From Bog-113 sp965226755 (GTDB lineage Bacteria > Acidobacteriota > Terriglobia > Bryobacterales > Bryobacteraceae): DNA of 64,000 bases. The stretch's first letter is position 1; every line of letters starts with the position of its first letter. The translations under genes and the position numbers were made by a program. The stretch covers positions 1,550,001 to 1,614,000 of the forward strand of contig CBDDDT010000003.1 in the NCBI GenBank assembly GCA_965226755.1. Direction: 5' to 3'. Below, piece after piece: positions 9,601 to 17,101 of this stretch. Under the pieces are notes generated by a model. That model searched no databases. It was not told the DNA's origin and saw nothing but the letters and a program-made list of their open reading frames with translations.

Positions 9601-11503
9601 TGCCGGCGAGCGGCGGCGGAAACATCACATCGCTGGGCAGGTAACCGCGCGGGTGATTCTCGTACGCGCGATCCATGGAGTCGAAAACCTCGCGGACCTC
9701 CGGGAAATGGATGCAGAGATCGGCGAGCATATTGGAGTACTGCGAGCCTTCGCCGGGGAAGAGGAACGCCAGTTTCCCTTCCGTGGAAAGCTTGTCGCGG
9801 AACCAGTAAATGCCTTCGATGTCTTTGATTTGTTTGGCCTTGGCGTCGGCAAGCTTAGGAAGAGCCCGGTTCAGCTTGGCGCTCAGATCTTCCCGGGACG
9901 TGGCGACGACGGCGAGCCGTTCGGCGGCGAAGTCTCCCGAGTTGTTGAGGGTCCAGGCCAGATCTTTCAGGTTGAGAGCGGCGCCTTTCTCTTCGAGCAG
10001 CGCGAGCACGCGCTGGGCTTCGGTCGCGAGGCCCTCCCGGGTGGTAGCGGAGAGCACGAAAAGTTCGCTATCCCACTGGTGCTGCATCCACGCAGCCTGA
10101 TTGGGGCCGGTGTATTCTTCCAGAATCGCGTGGGCGTTAATGCCGCCGAAGCCGAAAGCGTTGATGCCGGCGCGGCGGGGGTGAGAGCGGAAGCCGTGAA
10201 TCCAGGGGCGGGTTTCGGAATTCAGGTAGAAATTGGATTTCTCAAGGCCGAGCTTGGGGTTGGGGTTCTCGACGTGGAGCGTGGGCGGCAAAACCTTGTG
10301 GTGGAGAGCCAGCGCGGACTTGATGAGGCCGGCCATGCCGCTGGCGGGCATGGTGTGGCTGATCATGGATTTCACCGAACCGAGCGCACAACGGGGCGAT
10401 TCGCTTTTCCGCTCTCCGAAAACGCGCCGAAGCGCCTCACACTCGGTTGCGTCACCGACCGGAGTGCTGGTGCCGTGCGCTTCGACCAGCCCGATGGTTG
10501 ACGGGTCGATGCCCGCGTGCGCGTAGGCCCGCTCGAGGGCCGTGATCTCCCCCTCAATACGGGGCGCGAGAACGCCGAGAGCGCGGCCGTCGCTGGCGAT
10601 TCCGATGCCTTTCAGCACAGCGTAAATCTTGTCGCCGTCGCGCTCGGCTTCGCCCAGACGCTTCAGGACGACCATGCCCACGCCTTCGCCCAGCAAAGTT
10701 CCATCGGCGCTTGCATCGAAGGGCCGCATCTGTCCTTTACGGGAAAGCGCCTTGAGCTGAGAAAAGATCATCACCAGCACAGGCGAGGTATTGGCGTGCA
10801 CGCCGCCGGCGATGGCCAGGTCGCAGTTGCCGGACTGGAGCTCGCGCATGCCATGTTCGACGGCCACGAGGCTGGAGGCGCAAGCGGCGTCCACCAGGTA
10901 ATTGGGACCCATCAGGTCGAGCCGGTTCGCGATGCGGCCGCTGATGATGTTGGGAACCAGACCAGAAGCGGTGTCGGATTGAAATTGCGGAGCGCTCTTG
11001 CGAAGTTCCTTTTTGATGAGCGCCAGTTCTTCGGGCAGGTATTCGGGGTGGAGTTGTCTAAGAATGCGAACGACGCTTTCGATCACGACGCCCTGTTGCA
11101 AGGCGGCCGCGTTGCCGCGGTTCACGTAGGTTCCCCGCCCGATGATGACGGCCGTGCGGTCCTTTACGGCGGAGAGATCTTTCAGCCCGGCGTTGGCCAG
11201 AGCATCGTGCGCGGTGCGCAGCGCCATGAAATGATCGGGCTCCGTGCCGTCTACGGCGTTGGGCATGATGCCGTAAGCGGTGGGATCGAATGAGGCGAGC
11301 TTGCCCAGGTAGCCGCCGCGCTTGCAATAGGTTCGATCATTCTCGGTGGAATCCGGATCCCAGAAGAGTTCAGCCTCCCAGTCGGGAGGCGGATCGCCCA
11401 CAGCGTCCACTTTGGCGAGGATATTCTCCCAGTACTGCCGCACATCGGCGGCGGCGGGGAAAACACACGCCATTCCGATGATGGCGATATCGCGATCGCT
11501 CAT
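6617..11503 (-). CDS. Multidomain type I polyketide/fatty-acid synthase: KS-AT-DH-PPTase without ACP or KR
   Basis: The protein has 1628 residues from MSDRDIAIIGMACVFP (an ATG 33 bases upstream would add 11 residues). Domains in order: ketosynthase (about 1-465) with Cys208 in VDAACASS, His343 in EAHGTSTPVGD and His383 in SVKSMISHTMPASG; acyltransferase (about 580-880) with Ser674 in GHSTGEHS; a Pro/Ala-rich linker (about 950-1060) with a Gln-rich helix (EEHLRTMQQFLAAQQQ); product-template/dehydratase domain (about 1090-1370) with His1093 in DHTLG and Asp1273 in LLDAAGQ; and a C-terminal phosphopantetheinyl transferase (about 1430-1628) with VGIDIE and WTAKEAVSKALG. The layout resembles enediyne, HglE or PUFA-type synthases, but I find no LGxDS acyl-carrier motif and no GxGxxG ketoreductase. 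It must work with carrier and reductase proteins in trans. A transporter gene follows 13 bp downstream. Confidence 0.9.
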   Translation of the reverse strand: MSDRDIAIIGMACVFPAAADVRQYWENILAKVDAVGDPPPDWEAELFWDPDSTENDRTYCKRGGYLGKLASFDPTAYGIMPNAVDGTEPDHFMALRTAHDALANAGLKDLSAVKDRTAVIIGRGTYVNRGNAAALQQGVVIESVVRILRQLHPEYLPEELALIKKELRKSAPQFQSDTASGLVPNIISGRIANRLDLMGPNYLVDAACASSLVAVEHGMRELQSGNCDLAIAGGVHANTSPVLVMIFSQLKALSRKGQMRPFDASADGTLLGEGVGMVVLKRLGEAERDGDKIYAVLKGIGIASDGRALGVLAPRIEGEITALERAYAHAGIDPSTIGLVEAHGTSTPVGDATECEALRRVFGERKSESPRCALGSVKSMISHTMPASGMAGLIKSALALHHKVLPPTLHVENPNPKLGLEKSNFYLNSETRPWIHGFRSHPRRAGINAFGFGGINAHAILEEYTGPNQAAWMQHQWDSELFVLSATTREGLATEAQRVLALLEEKGAALNLKDLAWTLNNSGDFAAERLAVVATSREDLSAKLNRALPKLADAKAKQIKDIEGIYWFRDKLSTEGKLAFLFPGEGSQYSNMLADLCIHFPEVREVFDSMDRAYENHPRGYLPSDVMFPPPLAGSKDRLWNMDSGAESVFCANQALAALMRKFHLHPDAMVGHSTGEHSALLASDVVQVRNEEELLSHIQGVYEVFERLSNSSGIPEAVLLAIAGADHKLLEELVQNSNGELYIALDNCIHQVVICGKEDAIDRLMQALSGKAAIAQKLPFSRAYHTPWFEVFSKPLKVHFDHLNIGKAKVDLYSCVTTERYPEDPDTIRQLAAVQWASTVRFRETTETMYRDGVRIFVEVGPKSNLSGFVDDVLRGKPHIAIPSNVQHRSGILQLHHMLGQLVAHGVKLSLSALYERRDPQSIDIPFKIKRSMVLSTGLQPIRLPKDFALPARATAAEPPRALSAAVNGGTRHAPAPVAAPLPAPAQVPVPTPVPVAAQPVAVAASSPRTTVMEEHLRTMQQFLAAQQQFLTTVLCGGAVAAPAPVPQAPVPSHAAAPIRPFLNEIVELVEGSHAVALHHFDLSRETVFWDHTLGRDVSVEDPALLGLPVVPLTVTMEMLAEAAALLEPGRVCTGMRDIRAARWVTIEQPGYAVELTARQKAPGEIHVALREAGGASALRPVFAEATVLFADRRPASGGPMPFRLENAHPSDWDPALLYRTGMFHGALMQGVKSVETMGRNGSSSTLEAIPHDLLFAGNSNPAFVFDPILLDAAGQAVAYWFWEAIQKGTDLFPYRVATFDIFEAAPPAGTQLECRVIRQHETDMMVHSDMEVLDRSGKVYYRLLGWETRRFPQPPRFLALRVSPLDSYVSSPWAAPVSGLADSQRIACRRIDDLSSEFLESSHNIWLKALAYLALNPAERARWESMKGVAKRKHEWLLGRCAAKDAVRELVLKEHGVTLGAADVEIDYDSHGKPEVRGAWMARLGIQPSISITHSHGIAAAAATLKPHAHVGIDIETLDRPASHYENLAFREEERRMLALTSPERHNEWALRLWTAKEAVSKALGQGFHQGLHSLHILGFDPATGHVQLALSEALSAMFPALRGKSVTAITASDGKLAVAAAVLTR

Positions 11504-11536
11504 AGCGATTTCCCGGTTTGAGGGCGCCGGGCCCAT

Positions 11537-11985
11537 GCGTTCGAAGAATAGAGATAAGGGGAGATGATTGACTTCATGCGGTTCCGGAGTAACCTACCCT
11601 TCACGATCGGGACCGCCCGGGTGAGGCTGGCGAACGGGGGACAGCGTTCAGATACGACCCAGAGCTGGCGAACTTGGCTTGTAAAGCCATTCTAAGAACC
11701 CTGGAGAGGGGTGTCAAGGAAAGATACGGGCCGCCGCTTGCGTCGGCGGCGCCCAGCGGAGCGGACTGTCTCCATTTGTATGCCGATCTAGACAGTGCCC
11801 AAAGCCCATGTTATGTTCAGATTCACCTGAGAATTTCTGCGCAATTAGCGGACGGCTGTGAGAAATGCGCGTATATTCCTGAGGCGTGCGGGTTTGACGG
11901 GCGACGGGGCAGCAGGAACGGTTTTGCATCTGTTTCTCTTTGTGCGTCGTAGTTTGGCTGAAAAGAATTTGTGGAAGGTGCTGTA
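11537..11985. other. Divergent intergenic region upstream of the synthase and lipase genes
   Basis: About 450 bp separate the divergent starts of the polyketide synthase (minus) and the lipase-dockerin gene (plus). Frames within it have no family resemblance and no ribosome-binding site. It must hold both promoters. A TATATT hexamer near 11873 is a weak -10 candidate for the plus-strand gene. GGAAGG at 11973-11978 is the likely Shine-Dalgarno sequence of the lipase. No known riboswitch fold was recognised. Confidence 0.5.
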
Positions 11986-14900
11986 ATGGTTCAGAACGAA
12001 AGAGAGACAAAAATGCACAAACGAAGCCGCATGGCCGGATCGTTATCGGCGCTGATGGTGGGCTTCGGGCTGCTGGCGTCGGCCGCCGCTCAGGCAGCGG
12101 TGACGGTTCCACTGCCGGCCCCCTTGGCGGGCGGTCCCGGGAACGTTTTCTATGGCGCTGTGAATGCGGCCGCGAATAAGAATTCTCCTGTCGTCCTCTT
12201 TGTTCATGGATTGGGATCCAATGCCGAGTATTGGTTCACCAACGGCAACACCATGTACGAGTACGTGTACAACGCCGGGTATCGGTCCGTATACGTCAGC
12301 ATGAACGCGGATAACTCCCAGAACACGGCTCCGATCGCGCAGAACGCCGCGACTCTTCAGGCGCTGCTGCCGGGGATTCTCGCGCATTTCAACACCCAAC
12401 AGGTTTACCTGGTCTGCCACTCAAAAGGCGGCCTGGATGCGGAAGTCGCGATGGAAAGCCCAAGCTTCCGGGCAGCCATCAAGGCGGTGTTTACTCTGGC
12501 GACGCCGAACCAGGGCACCGCGCTGGCGGATTGGGCGTTCGGTTCAGGCCAGAAGCTGGCGGGCCTCCTGGGATTGCTGAATCCTGGTCTCTATGATCTG
12601 GAGCCGGAGCATGTCGCCTCTCTGCGGGCGGTGTTGGATCCGTTGTTTCAGACGGCGGGCATTCCCTTTTTCTATATGGAGGGAACGCAGTACTCCGGAC
12701 AACAATCGATTGTTTACGGCATCACCGGGCCCATCCTGGCGAATCTGACGAATGGCGAAAAGAACGACGGTTTGGTGGCCCAGAATGAGGTGGATCTCCC
12801 GGACAGCTACTCGGAAGACATGGGACCGGTAAACGTGGACCACACGCAGATGGGTTTTGGCGTGAATGTGTGGCCATATGTTTACGGCCGTATATCGGGC
12901 CTGGAGATTCGTCAGGCTGGTTGGCAGCAGATCGCCAACGGCGGTTTCGGGGATGACCAGAACACGTGGGCGTGGTCTCAAACCTGGTTCCAGGGGAACC
13001 TGTATGTAGGCACCGGCCGCAACGTGGATTGCATCACGGCCGACGACGCCGCCGTGCAATCGGGCTTGCCGATTTACCCTCCGCCAGGGAACGAAGATTG
13101 CCCGCAGGATCCGCTGCACATCGCCACGCCGGCCGAGATCTGGCGCTACACGCCGCAAACTAAGACTTGGACGCGCGTGTACCAGAGTCCTCAGGACATC
13201 CCGCTGGGCAATGACGAGAACGGCAACCCGGCGTTCGCCGCGCGCGCCGTCGGCTTTCGAAACATGGGCGTCTATACCGAAGCGGACGGGACGCAGGCGC
13301 TTTATGTCGGCGGCGTGACGGCCATTTCGATCTATAACAAGCTGCCGCAGTACGCCAACTATACGTATCCTCCGCCCATTATGGTCCGGTCGACCGACGG
13401 CACGAATTTCACCGAAATCCCGGAAGATCCGGGAACGACGCTCGGGGACATCGTGCAAGACAATACCGATATTTTTGTGGCTAGCTTCCGCTCCATCGTG
13501 CAGGCGAACGGGCAGATGTGGGTGGCGGTGACCGATTTCCGCGGAGAGGGTTTTATCATGACCTCCACCAACCCGTCGCAGGGCGACAACGCGTTCACGC
13601 GGGTGAGCCCGCAGCCGGCTCTGCCCAACTTCGCCGTTTGGGTGCTGGCGGCGTATAACAACGCGGTTTACGTAGGAACGGGCGATCGCACCGACGATAT
13701 CGGATACGGAATTTACAAGACTACGAACATGCCGGGAGATCCGATTCCCTATCAGTTCGACCCAGTGGTGCTGAACGGCGGCTATCAGACGGTCGAGAGC
13801 CAGCGGAGCCCGACGCTGCTGACCATGCATGTGTGGACACAGCCGGATGACGGGTTGCAGCATTTGTGGTGCGGAACCGACCGGAAGATCGAGATTGTGC
13901 GTGTGAACCCTGACGACAGCTGGGACGTGATTGTGGGCCAGCCGCGTCAGACGCCGGACGGGTACAAAACACCGCTTTCGGGAATCGCCTATTACTTCGA
14001 CAACGACTTCACCGGGCACGTTTGGCAGATTCAGGATTCCCCCAATAGCGGGATCCATGCCAGCACCTGGGACTGGAGCATTCAGTTGCGGGAAAGCGCG
14101 CTGATCAGCCAGCCCGACACCGGCGAGCAAGGCTTCGATTTCTTCAATTCACCGGACGGCATCCACTGGTACATCATTTCGAAGAACGGGATGGGCGACG
14201 GCTTCAACTTTGGCGGCCGCAGCGGCAACTTCAACCATTTCGGATTGTTTTGGGGGACGGCCCGGGTAACCGGGGGTCTCCAGGAATACCAAGATCCTAC
14301 GATTCTGGATCTGAATAACGACGGCAAGATCAGCCAGGCCGACGCAGACATCATCCAAGCCGCTCTGGGTCAGCCAGCGAACCCCGGATTCGACCCTCGT
14401 GACATGAACGGAAACGGCGTGATTGACGCTCAGGACGTGCAATTTCTGCAATCCCAGTGCACGTTCCCCAACTGTTCGGAAGTCGCGCCTCCGGGGACGG
14501 TCTACAACACGCCTCCCGCGGCTTTCCAAGGCTATCTGACCGCGGGCACGCAGCTAGCGGTCGGCAACACGGTGGTGCTGACGTGGCCCGCGCAACCCAA
14601 CGCCAGCCGGTATCACGTATACCGGTATACGGCGACGCCGATTGTGCCGTACCTGCTCGATGGCGCGCCGAGCCAGACGATCAATGTGAGCCAGAGCATG
14701 GCGCTCAACTTCCCCGCCGACTTCACTTCGGGCAAGCTCAGCGCAGCATGCCCTCCGGGCGAGAACGATCTTTGGTTCTGCCAGCTCATCGATTTGGCCC
14801 AGACGGCCAGCCAGGCCCCCGCCGCAACCGGAAACCTGACGTTCGTGGGCTTCCCCGAGGTGCTGGAAGAGATTGCGCAGACGACCAGTCTCTCCTTCTC

Positions 14901-15030
14901 ATCGCCGATGCCGACAACCATTCAGTCGATCTACTTCGTTCGATCTGAAGATGGGAACGGGAACCTCAGTGCGACCTCTAATATCGTAGGCGCGCCGTCG
15001 TTCACACAGGTAGATCAATCGCAGTTCTAG
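11986..15030 (+). CDS. Secreted lipase-like alpha/beta hydrolase with a dockerin-like module and C-terminal Fn3-like domain
   Basis: The ATG at 11986 lies 7 bases after GGAAGG. The 1014-residue product has an n-region (KRSRMAG) and signal peptide ending ASAAAQA. The hydrolase domain (about 45-310) has the oxyanion-hole VLFVHGLGSN, nucleophile Ser146 in VCHSKGG (Cys replaces the usual first Gly), probable Asp261 in NDGLV and His286 in VDHTQMG, as in bacterial triacylglycerol lipases. A long repetitive beta-rich region (about 315-770) has WxxG-type patterns suggesting a propeller. Two EF-hand-like repeats, DLNNDGKISQADADIIQ (about 775-791) and DMNGNGVIDAQDVQFLQ (about 806-822), form a dockerin type I-like module. 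A beta-sandwich ends the chain. It is probably extracellular and Ca-dependent. Its substrate is not certain. Confidence 0.85.
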   Translation: MVQNERETKMHKRSRMAGSLSALMVGFGLLASAAAQAAVTVPLPAPLAGGPGNVFYGAVNAAANKNSPVVLFVHGLGSNAEYWFTNGNTMYEYVYNAGYRSVYVSMNADNSQNTAPIAQNAATLQALLPGILAHFNTQQVYLVCHSKGGLDAEVAMESPSFRAAIKAVFTLATPNQGTALADWAFGSGQKLAGLLGLLNPGLYDLEPEHVASLRAVLDPLFQTAGIPFFYMEGTQYSGQQSIVYGITGPILANLTNGEKNDGLVAQNEVDLPDSYSEDMGPVNVDHTQMGFGVNVWPYVYGRISGLEIRQAGWQQIANGGFGDDQNTWAWSQTWFQGNLYVGTGRNVDCITADDAAVQSGLPIYPPPGNEDCPQDPLHIATPAEIWRYTPQTKTWTRVYQSPQDIPLGNDENGNPAFAARAVGFRNMGVYTEADGTQALYVGGVTAISIYNKLPQYANYTYPPPIMVRSTDGTNFTEIPEDPGTTLGDIVQDNTDIFVASFRSIVQANGQMWVAVTDFRGEGFIMTSTNPSQGDNAFTRVSPQPALPNFAVWVLAAYNNAVYVGTGDRTDDIGYGIYKTTNMPGDPIPYQFDPVVLNGGYQTVESQRSPTLLTMHVWTQPDDGLQHLWCGTDRKIEIVRVNPDDSWDVIVGQPRQTPDGYKTPLSGIAYYFDNDFTGHVWQIQDSPNSGIHASTWDWSIQLRESALISQPDTGEQGFDFFNSPDGIHWYIISKNGMGDGFNFGGRSGNFNHFGLFWGTARVTGGLQEYQDPTILDLNNDGKISQADADIIQAALGQPANPGFDPRDMNGNGVIDAQDVQFLQSQCTFPNCSEVAPPGTVYNTPPAAFQGYLTAGTQLAVGNTVVLTWPAQPNASRYHVYRYTATPIVPYLLDGAPSQTINVSQSMALNFPADFTSGKLSAACPPGENDLWFCQLIDLAQTASQAPAATGNLTFVGFPEVLEEIAQTTSLSFSSPMPTTIQSIYFVRSEDGNGNLSATSNIVGAPSFTQVDQSQF

Positions 15031-15050
15031 CTGACGGCTGGAACACTCGC

Positions 15051-15090
15051 AAACAGAAAGAGCCGCGGAGCGCCGCGGCTCTTTCTGTTT
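15051..15090. terminator. Bidirectional intrinsic terminator
   Basis: A perfect inverted repeat has 18-bp arms (15051-15068 and 15073-15090) and a 4-base loop AGCG. The arms begin AAACAGAAAG and end CTTTCTGTTT, so the stem has a G+C-rich core flanked by an A-tract on one side and a T-tract on the other. It lies between the convergent ends of the lipase gene (15030) and the winged-helix regulator gene (15105), as expected for a terminator that works in both directions. Confidence 0.92.
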
Positions 15091-15104
15091 TGCGTTCTTG
15101 GTTC

Positions 15105-16385
15105 TTAATGTTCGGGGAGAACGTGAAGCGCGAGCAACGTCGAATTGACCGGAACGCCCCCGCTGATATGAACCCGAATCACCGCTTCAAACGGACGAAT
15201 CTGGCCCGCTCGGGGCGGCATACGATCTAGCAGCAGCTTCAGACTGTGATCGCGGGACACGAATTCCGCGGCGGCTTGCGTGCCCATGGTCGTGGTCCCG
15301 GCGAGAACCAGAATCCAACGGGAAGGGTTGATTCCGGGAACGAGGGCGATGAGCCCGAAATCTTCCACGATGGGAAGGGTTCCGGACGCTAGAAACGATT
15401 TTTCCTCGCCGGGACGCGGGTGAACGTTGACCAGTTCGGTATCGCCGCGCCTTTCGCCGGAATCAATACGGTGAAAGACAAAGTCCTGCGTGGTCGGGAT
15501 TTCGCGAAGGGTGAGGTTCTCGGCGGGTGAGCCGAGGAAAATGACGTCGGTGTTCTTCACGTCGTCCAGGGAAAGCAGTCTCCCGCGCTTGAGACGGATC
15601 TCGTGATGTAGCTGCTCGAAGACCCGTATGAGTTCGGCCACGCCGATCACCTCGCCCACTCCTGTGTAGTGATCGAGGATCTTGGCGTTCCCGTCGCGCG
15701 CCGCGTCGAAGTAGCGAATTCCATCTTGGGGCCGGCCCACAAACTCGGCGTTGCTGAAGATGATCCACGGACGATCCAGCGTGTCCACAAACGGAGACCA
15801 GAATCGTGCGAGGCTCGCGGGGACGCGCTCGGCGGCTACAGCGGACGGGGCGGTAAAGGCGGCGCGCCACCACTCCCCCGCGGCGACGGCGGTCGATACG
15901 ACGCTGATTCCCGCTAGAGTCCATACAAGCGTGATCAAACGTCTCTTTCCGGGGACGAACGGGATCGCAGGAGATTTGGCGGGTTCGGCGGAAACGGCAG
16001 GCGTTGGAGAAGTTGAAATCTCGGCGACGGGAACCGGCCGGTAGTGGAAGGCGAGAGAATAGGATCCCTTCGGTATTTCGAGGACGATGGGATCCGCCAA
16101 TCCGGTGGAGGCGTAATATTCGGCTACCTTGGAGCGGAGGCGGCCGGTTTGGACCCGGACCGTGGAATCCATCCGGGGATCAAAGTCGGCGGGCCTTCCA
16201 AAGACCTCGGTGGCTAGCTGGTATTCCTTGAGCGGGGCGCCCGGGTGGGAGACATACTGCTCGGCGAGATAGCGCAGCAATTTACAGAGCGCCTCTGAGC
16301 CGTGCAGAACACTGCTCGCGGTCAGGCGCTCGACTTCGGCGAAAACCGCCACCCGGTCAGCGGGCGGGATATCGGTGACAGCCAT
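15105..16385 (-). CDS. Membrane-anchored winged-helix protein of acidobacterial type
   Basis: The 426-residue protein opens with a conserved N-terminal module (about 10-112): LHGSEALCKLLRYLAEQ, LKEYQLATEVFGRPADFDPR and DSTVRVQTGRLRSKVAEYY, ending in EIPKGSYSLAF. This module is common at the N-terminus of acidobacterial proteins and is predicted to be a winged-helix DNA-binding domain. A Pro/Ser/Ala linker leads to one transmembrane segment (about 148-168, LITLVWTLAGISVVSTAVA). The C-terminal region (about 185-426) is probably periplasmic and of unknown family, with IIFSNAEFVGRP and DVIFLGSPAENL. The ToxR-like topology suggests a membrane-bound regulator whose outer domain senses a ligand. Its target is unknown. 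It is divergent from pyrE. Confidence 0.75.
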   Translation of the reverse strand: MAVTDIPPADRVAVFAEVERLTASSVLHGSEALCKLLRYLAEQYVSHPGAPLKEYQLATEVFGRPADFDPRMDSTVRVQTGRLRSKVAEYYASTGLADPIVLEIPKGSYSLAFHYRPVPVAEISTSPTPAVSAEPAKSPAIPFVPGKRRLITLVWTLAGISVVSTAVAAGEWWRAAFTAPSAVAAERVPASLARFWSPFVDTLDRPWIIFSNAEFVGRPQDGIRYFDAARDGNAKILDHYTGVGEVIGVAELIRVFEQLHHEIRLKRGRLLSLDDVKNTDVIFLGSPAENLTLREIPTTQDFVFHRIDSGERRGDTELVNVHPRPGEEKSFLASGTLPIVEDFGLIALVPGINPSRWILVLAGTTTMGTQAAAEFVSRDHSLKLLLDRMPPRAGQIRPFEAVIRVHISGGVPVNSTLLALHVLPEH

Positions 16386-16446
16386 GTTTCAAAACCCAGT
16401 TAACAAACGCGGAATCCACGACGATATAAGACGTTACTCGTTTAAC

Positions 16447-16452
16447 ATTATA
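16447..16452 (-). promoter_or_regulatory. Candidate -10 element of the winged-helix regulator gene
   Basis: A perfect TATAAT on the minus strand sits about 62 bp upstream of the regulator start, in an A+T-rich patch within otherwise G+C-rich DNA. No good -35 hexamer lies at 16-18 bp, so recognition may depend on an activator or on an extended -10. The call rests on the -10 match and position only. Confidence 0.35.
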
Positions 16453-16514
16453 AAACCACAAACCAGTTGCTAGCGCGCCGGCGCGGGTCCAGAAAATTGA
16501 CCTACAATGCGGGG

Positions 16515-17063
16515 ATGCACGATCGCGAAGAACTCCGCGGAATGTTGCGCCGCCTTTCTGTCCGTCATGGCGACTTCACGCTGGTCTCCGGCCAGAAGAG
16601 CGAATGGTATGTCGACGCGAAACTGACCACGTGCACGGCGCACGCGGTGCCGCTGGTGGGGCGGCTGTTCCTGGAGAAGCTTGCGGAAAATGGATGGCTT
16701 CCGCGGGCAGTCGGCGGGCTCACCCTCGGGGCGGATCCGATCGCCATCGCCATAGCGGGCGAGAGCGGGCGGCGCGGCCTGGAAATCGACGCTTTTGTGA
16801 TTCGCAAGGAAGCGAAGAAGCATGGCATGAAGAGATTTCTGGAGGGGATCGCGGACCCGGTTGGAGCGCCTGTCGTGATTCTGGATGACGTCTGCACCAC
16901 GGGAGGTTCAACAGTCATTGCGATAGAACGGGCGCGTGAAGCGGGGATGGAAGTGTTAGGGGCGATTTGTCTCGTCGATCGCGAAATGGGCGCGGGTAAG
17001 GCGATCGGCGAAGAAATGAACTGCCCGTTCGATTGCATTTTTCGGTTATCGGACCTGATTTAG
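16515..17063 (+). CDS. pyrE: Orotate phosphoribosyltransferase
   Basis: The 182-residue enzyme converts orotate and PRPP to OMP in de novo pyrimidine synthesis. The PRPP-binding motif is VVILDDVCTTGGST (about 118-131). The N-terminal pattern LVSGQKSEWYVDAKLTT matches the orotate-binding region, and VIRKEAKKHGMKRFLEG holds the flexible-loop Lys residues. MHDREE at 16515 is taken as the start because the upstream in-frame extension (MLARRRGSRK) has no family resemblance. A TACAAT box ends 6 bases before this ATG, compatible with a nearly leaderless transcript. A second PyrE-like gene is at 4487-5098. Confidence 0.94.
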   Translation: MHDREELRGMLRRLSVRHGDFTLVSGQKSEWYVDAKLTTCTAHAVPLVGRLFLEKLAENGWLPRAVGGLTLGADPIAIAIAGESGRRGLEIDAFVIRKEAKKHGMKRFLEGIADPVGAPVVILDDVCTTGGSTVIAIERAREAGMEVLGAICLVDREMGAGKAIGEEMNCPFDCIFRLSDLI

Positions 17064-17101
17064 CCGCGCGGGCGTGGCGCTCACTCTTGGAGGAGAAATT
17101 C

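Noticed and set aside
11537..11985. Possible c-di-GMP or other riboswitch upstream of the lipase gene
   Set aside because: No conserved aptamer core could be recognised by eye; a covariance search would be needed.
12544..14130. Minus-strand open frame (about 528 codons) inside the lipase gene
   Set aside because: Codon-phase shadow of the lipase-dockerin gene; no family resemblance.
15051..15090. Attachment site or transposon end suggested by the 18-bp perfect inverted repeat
   Set aside because: Position between convergent gene ends and flanking A/T tracts fit a bidirectional terminator better; there is no target-site duplication or transposase.
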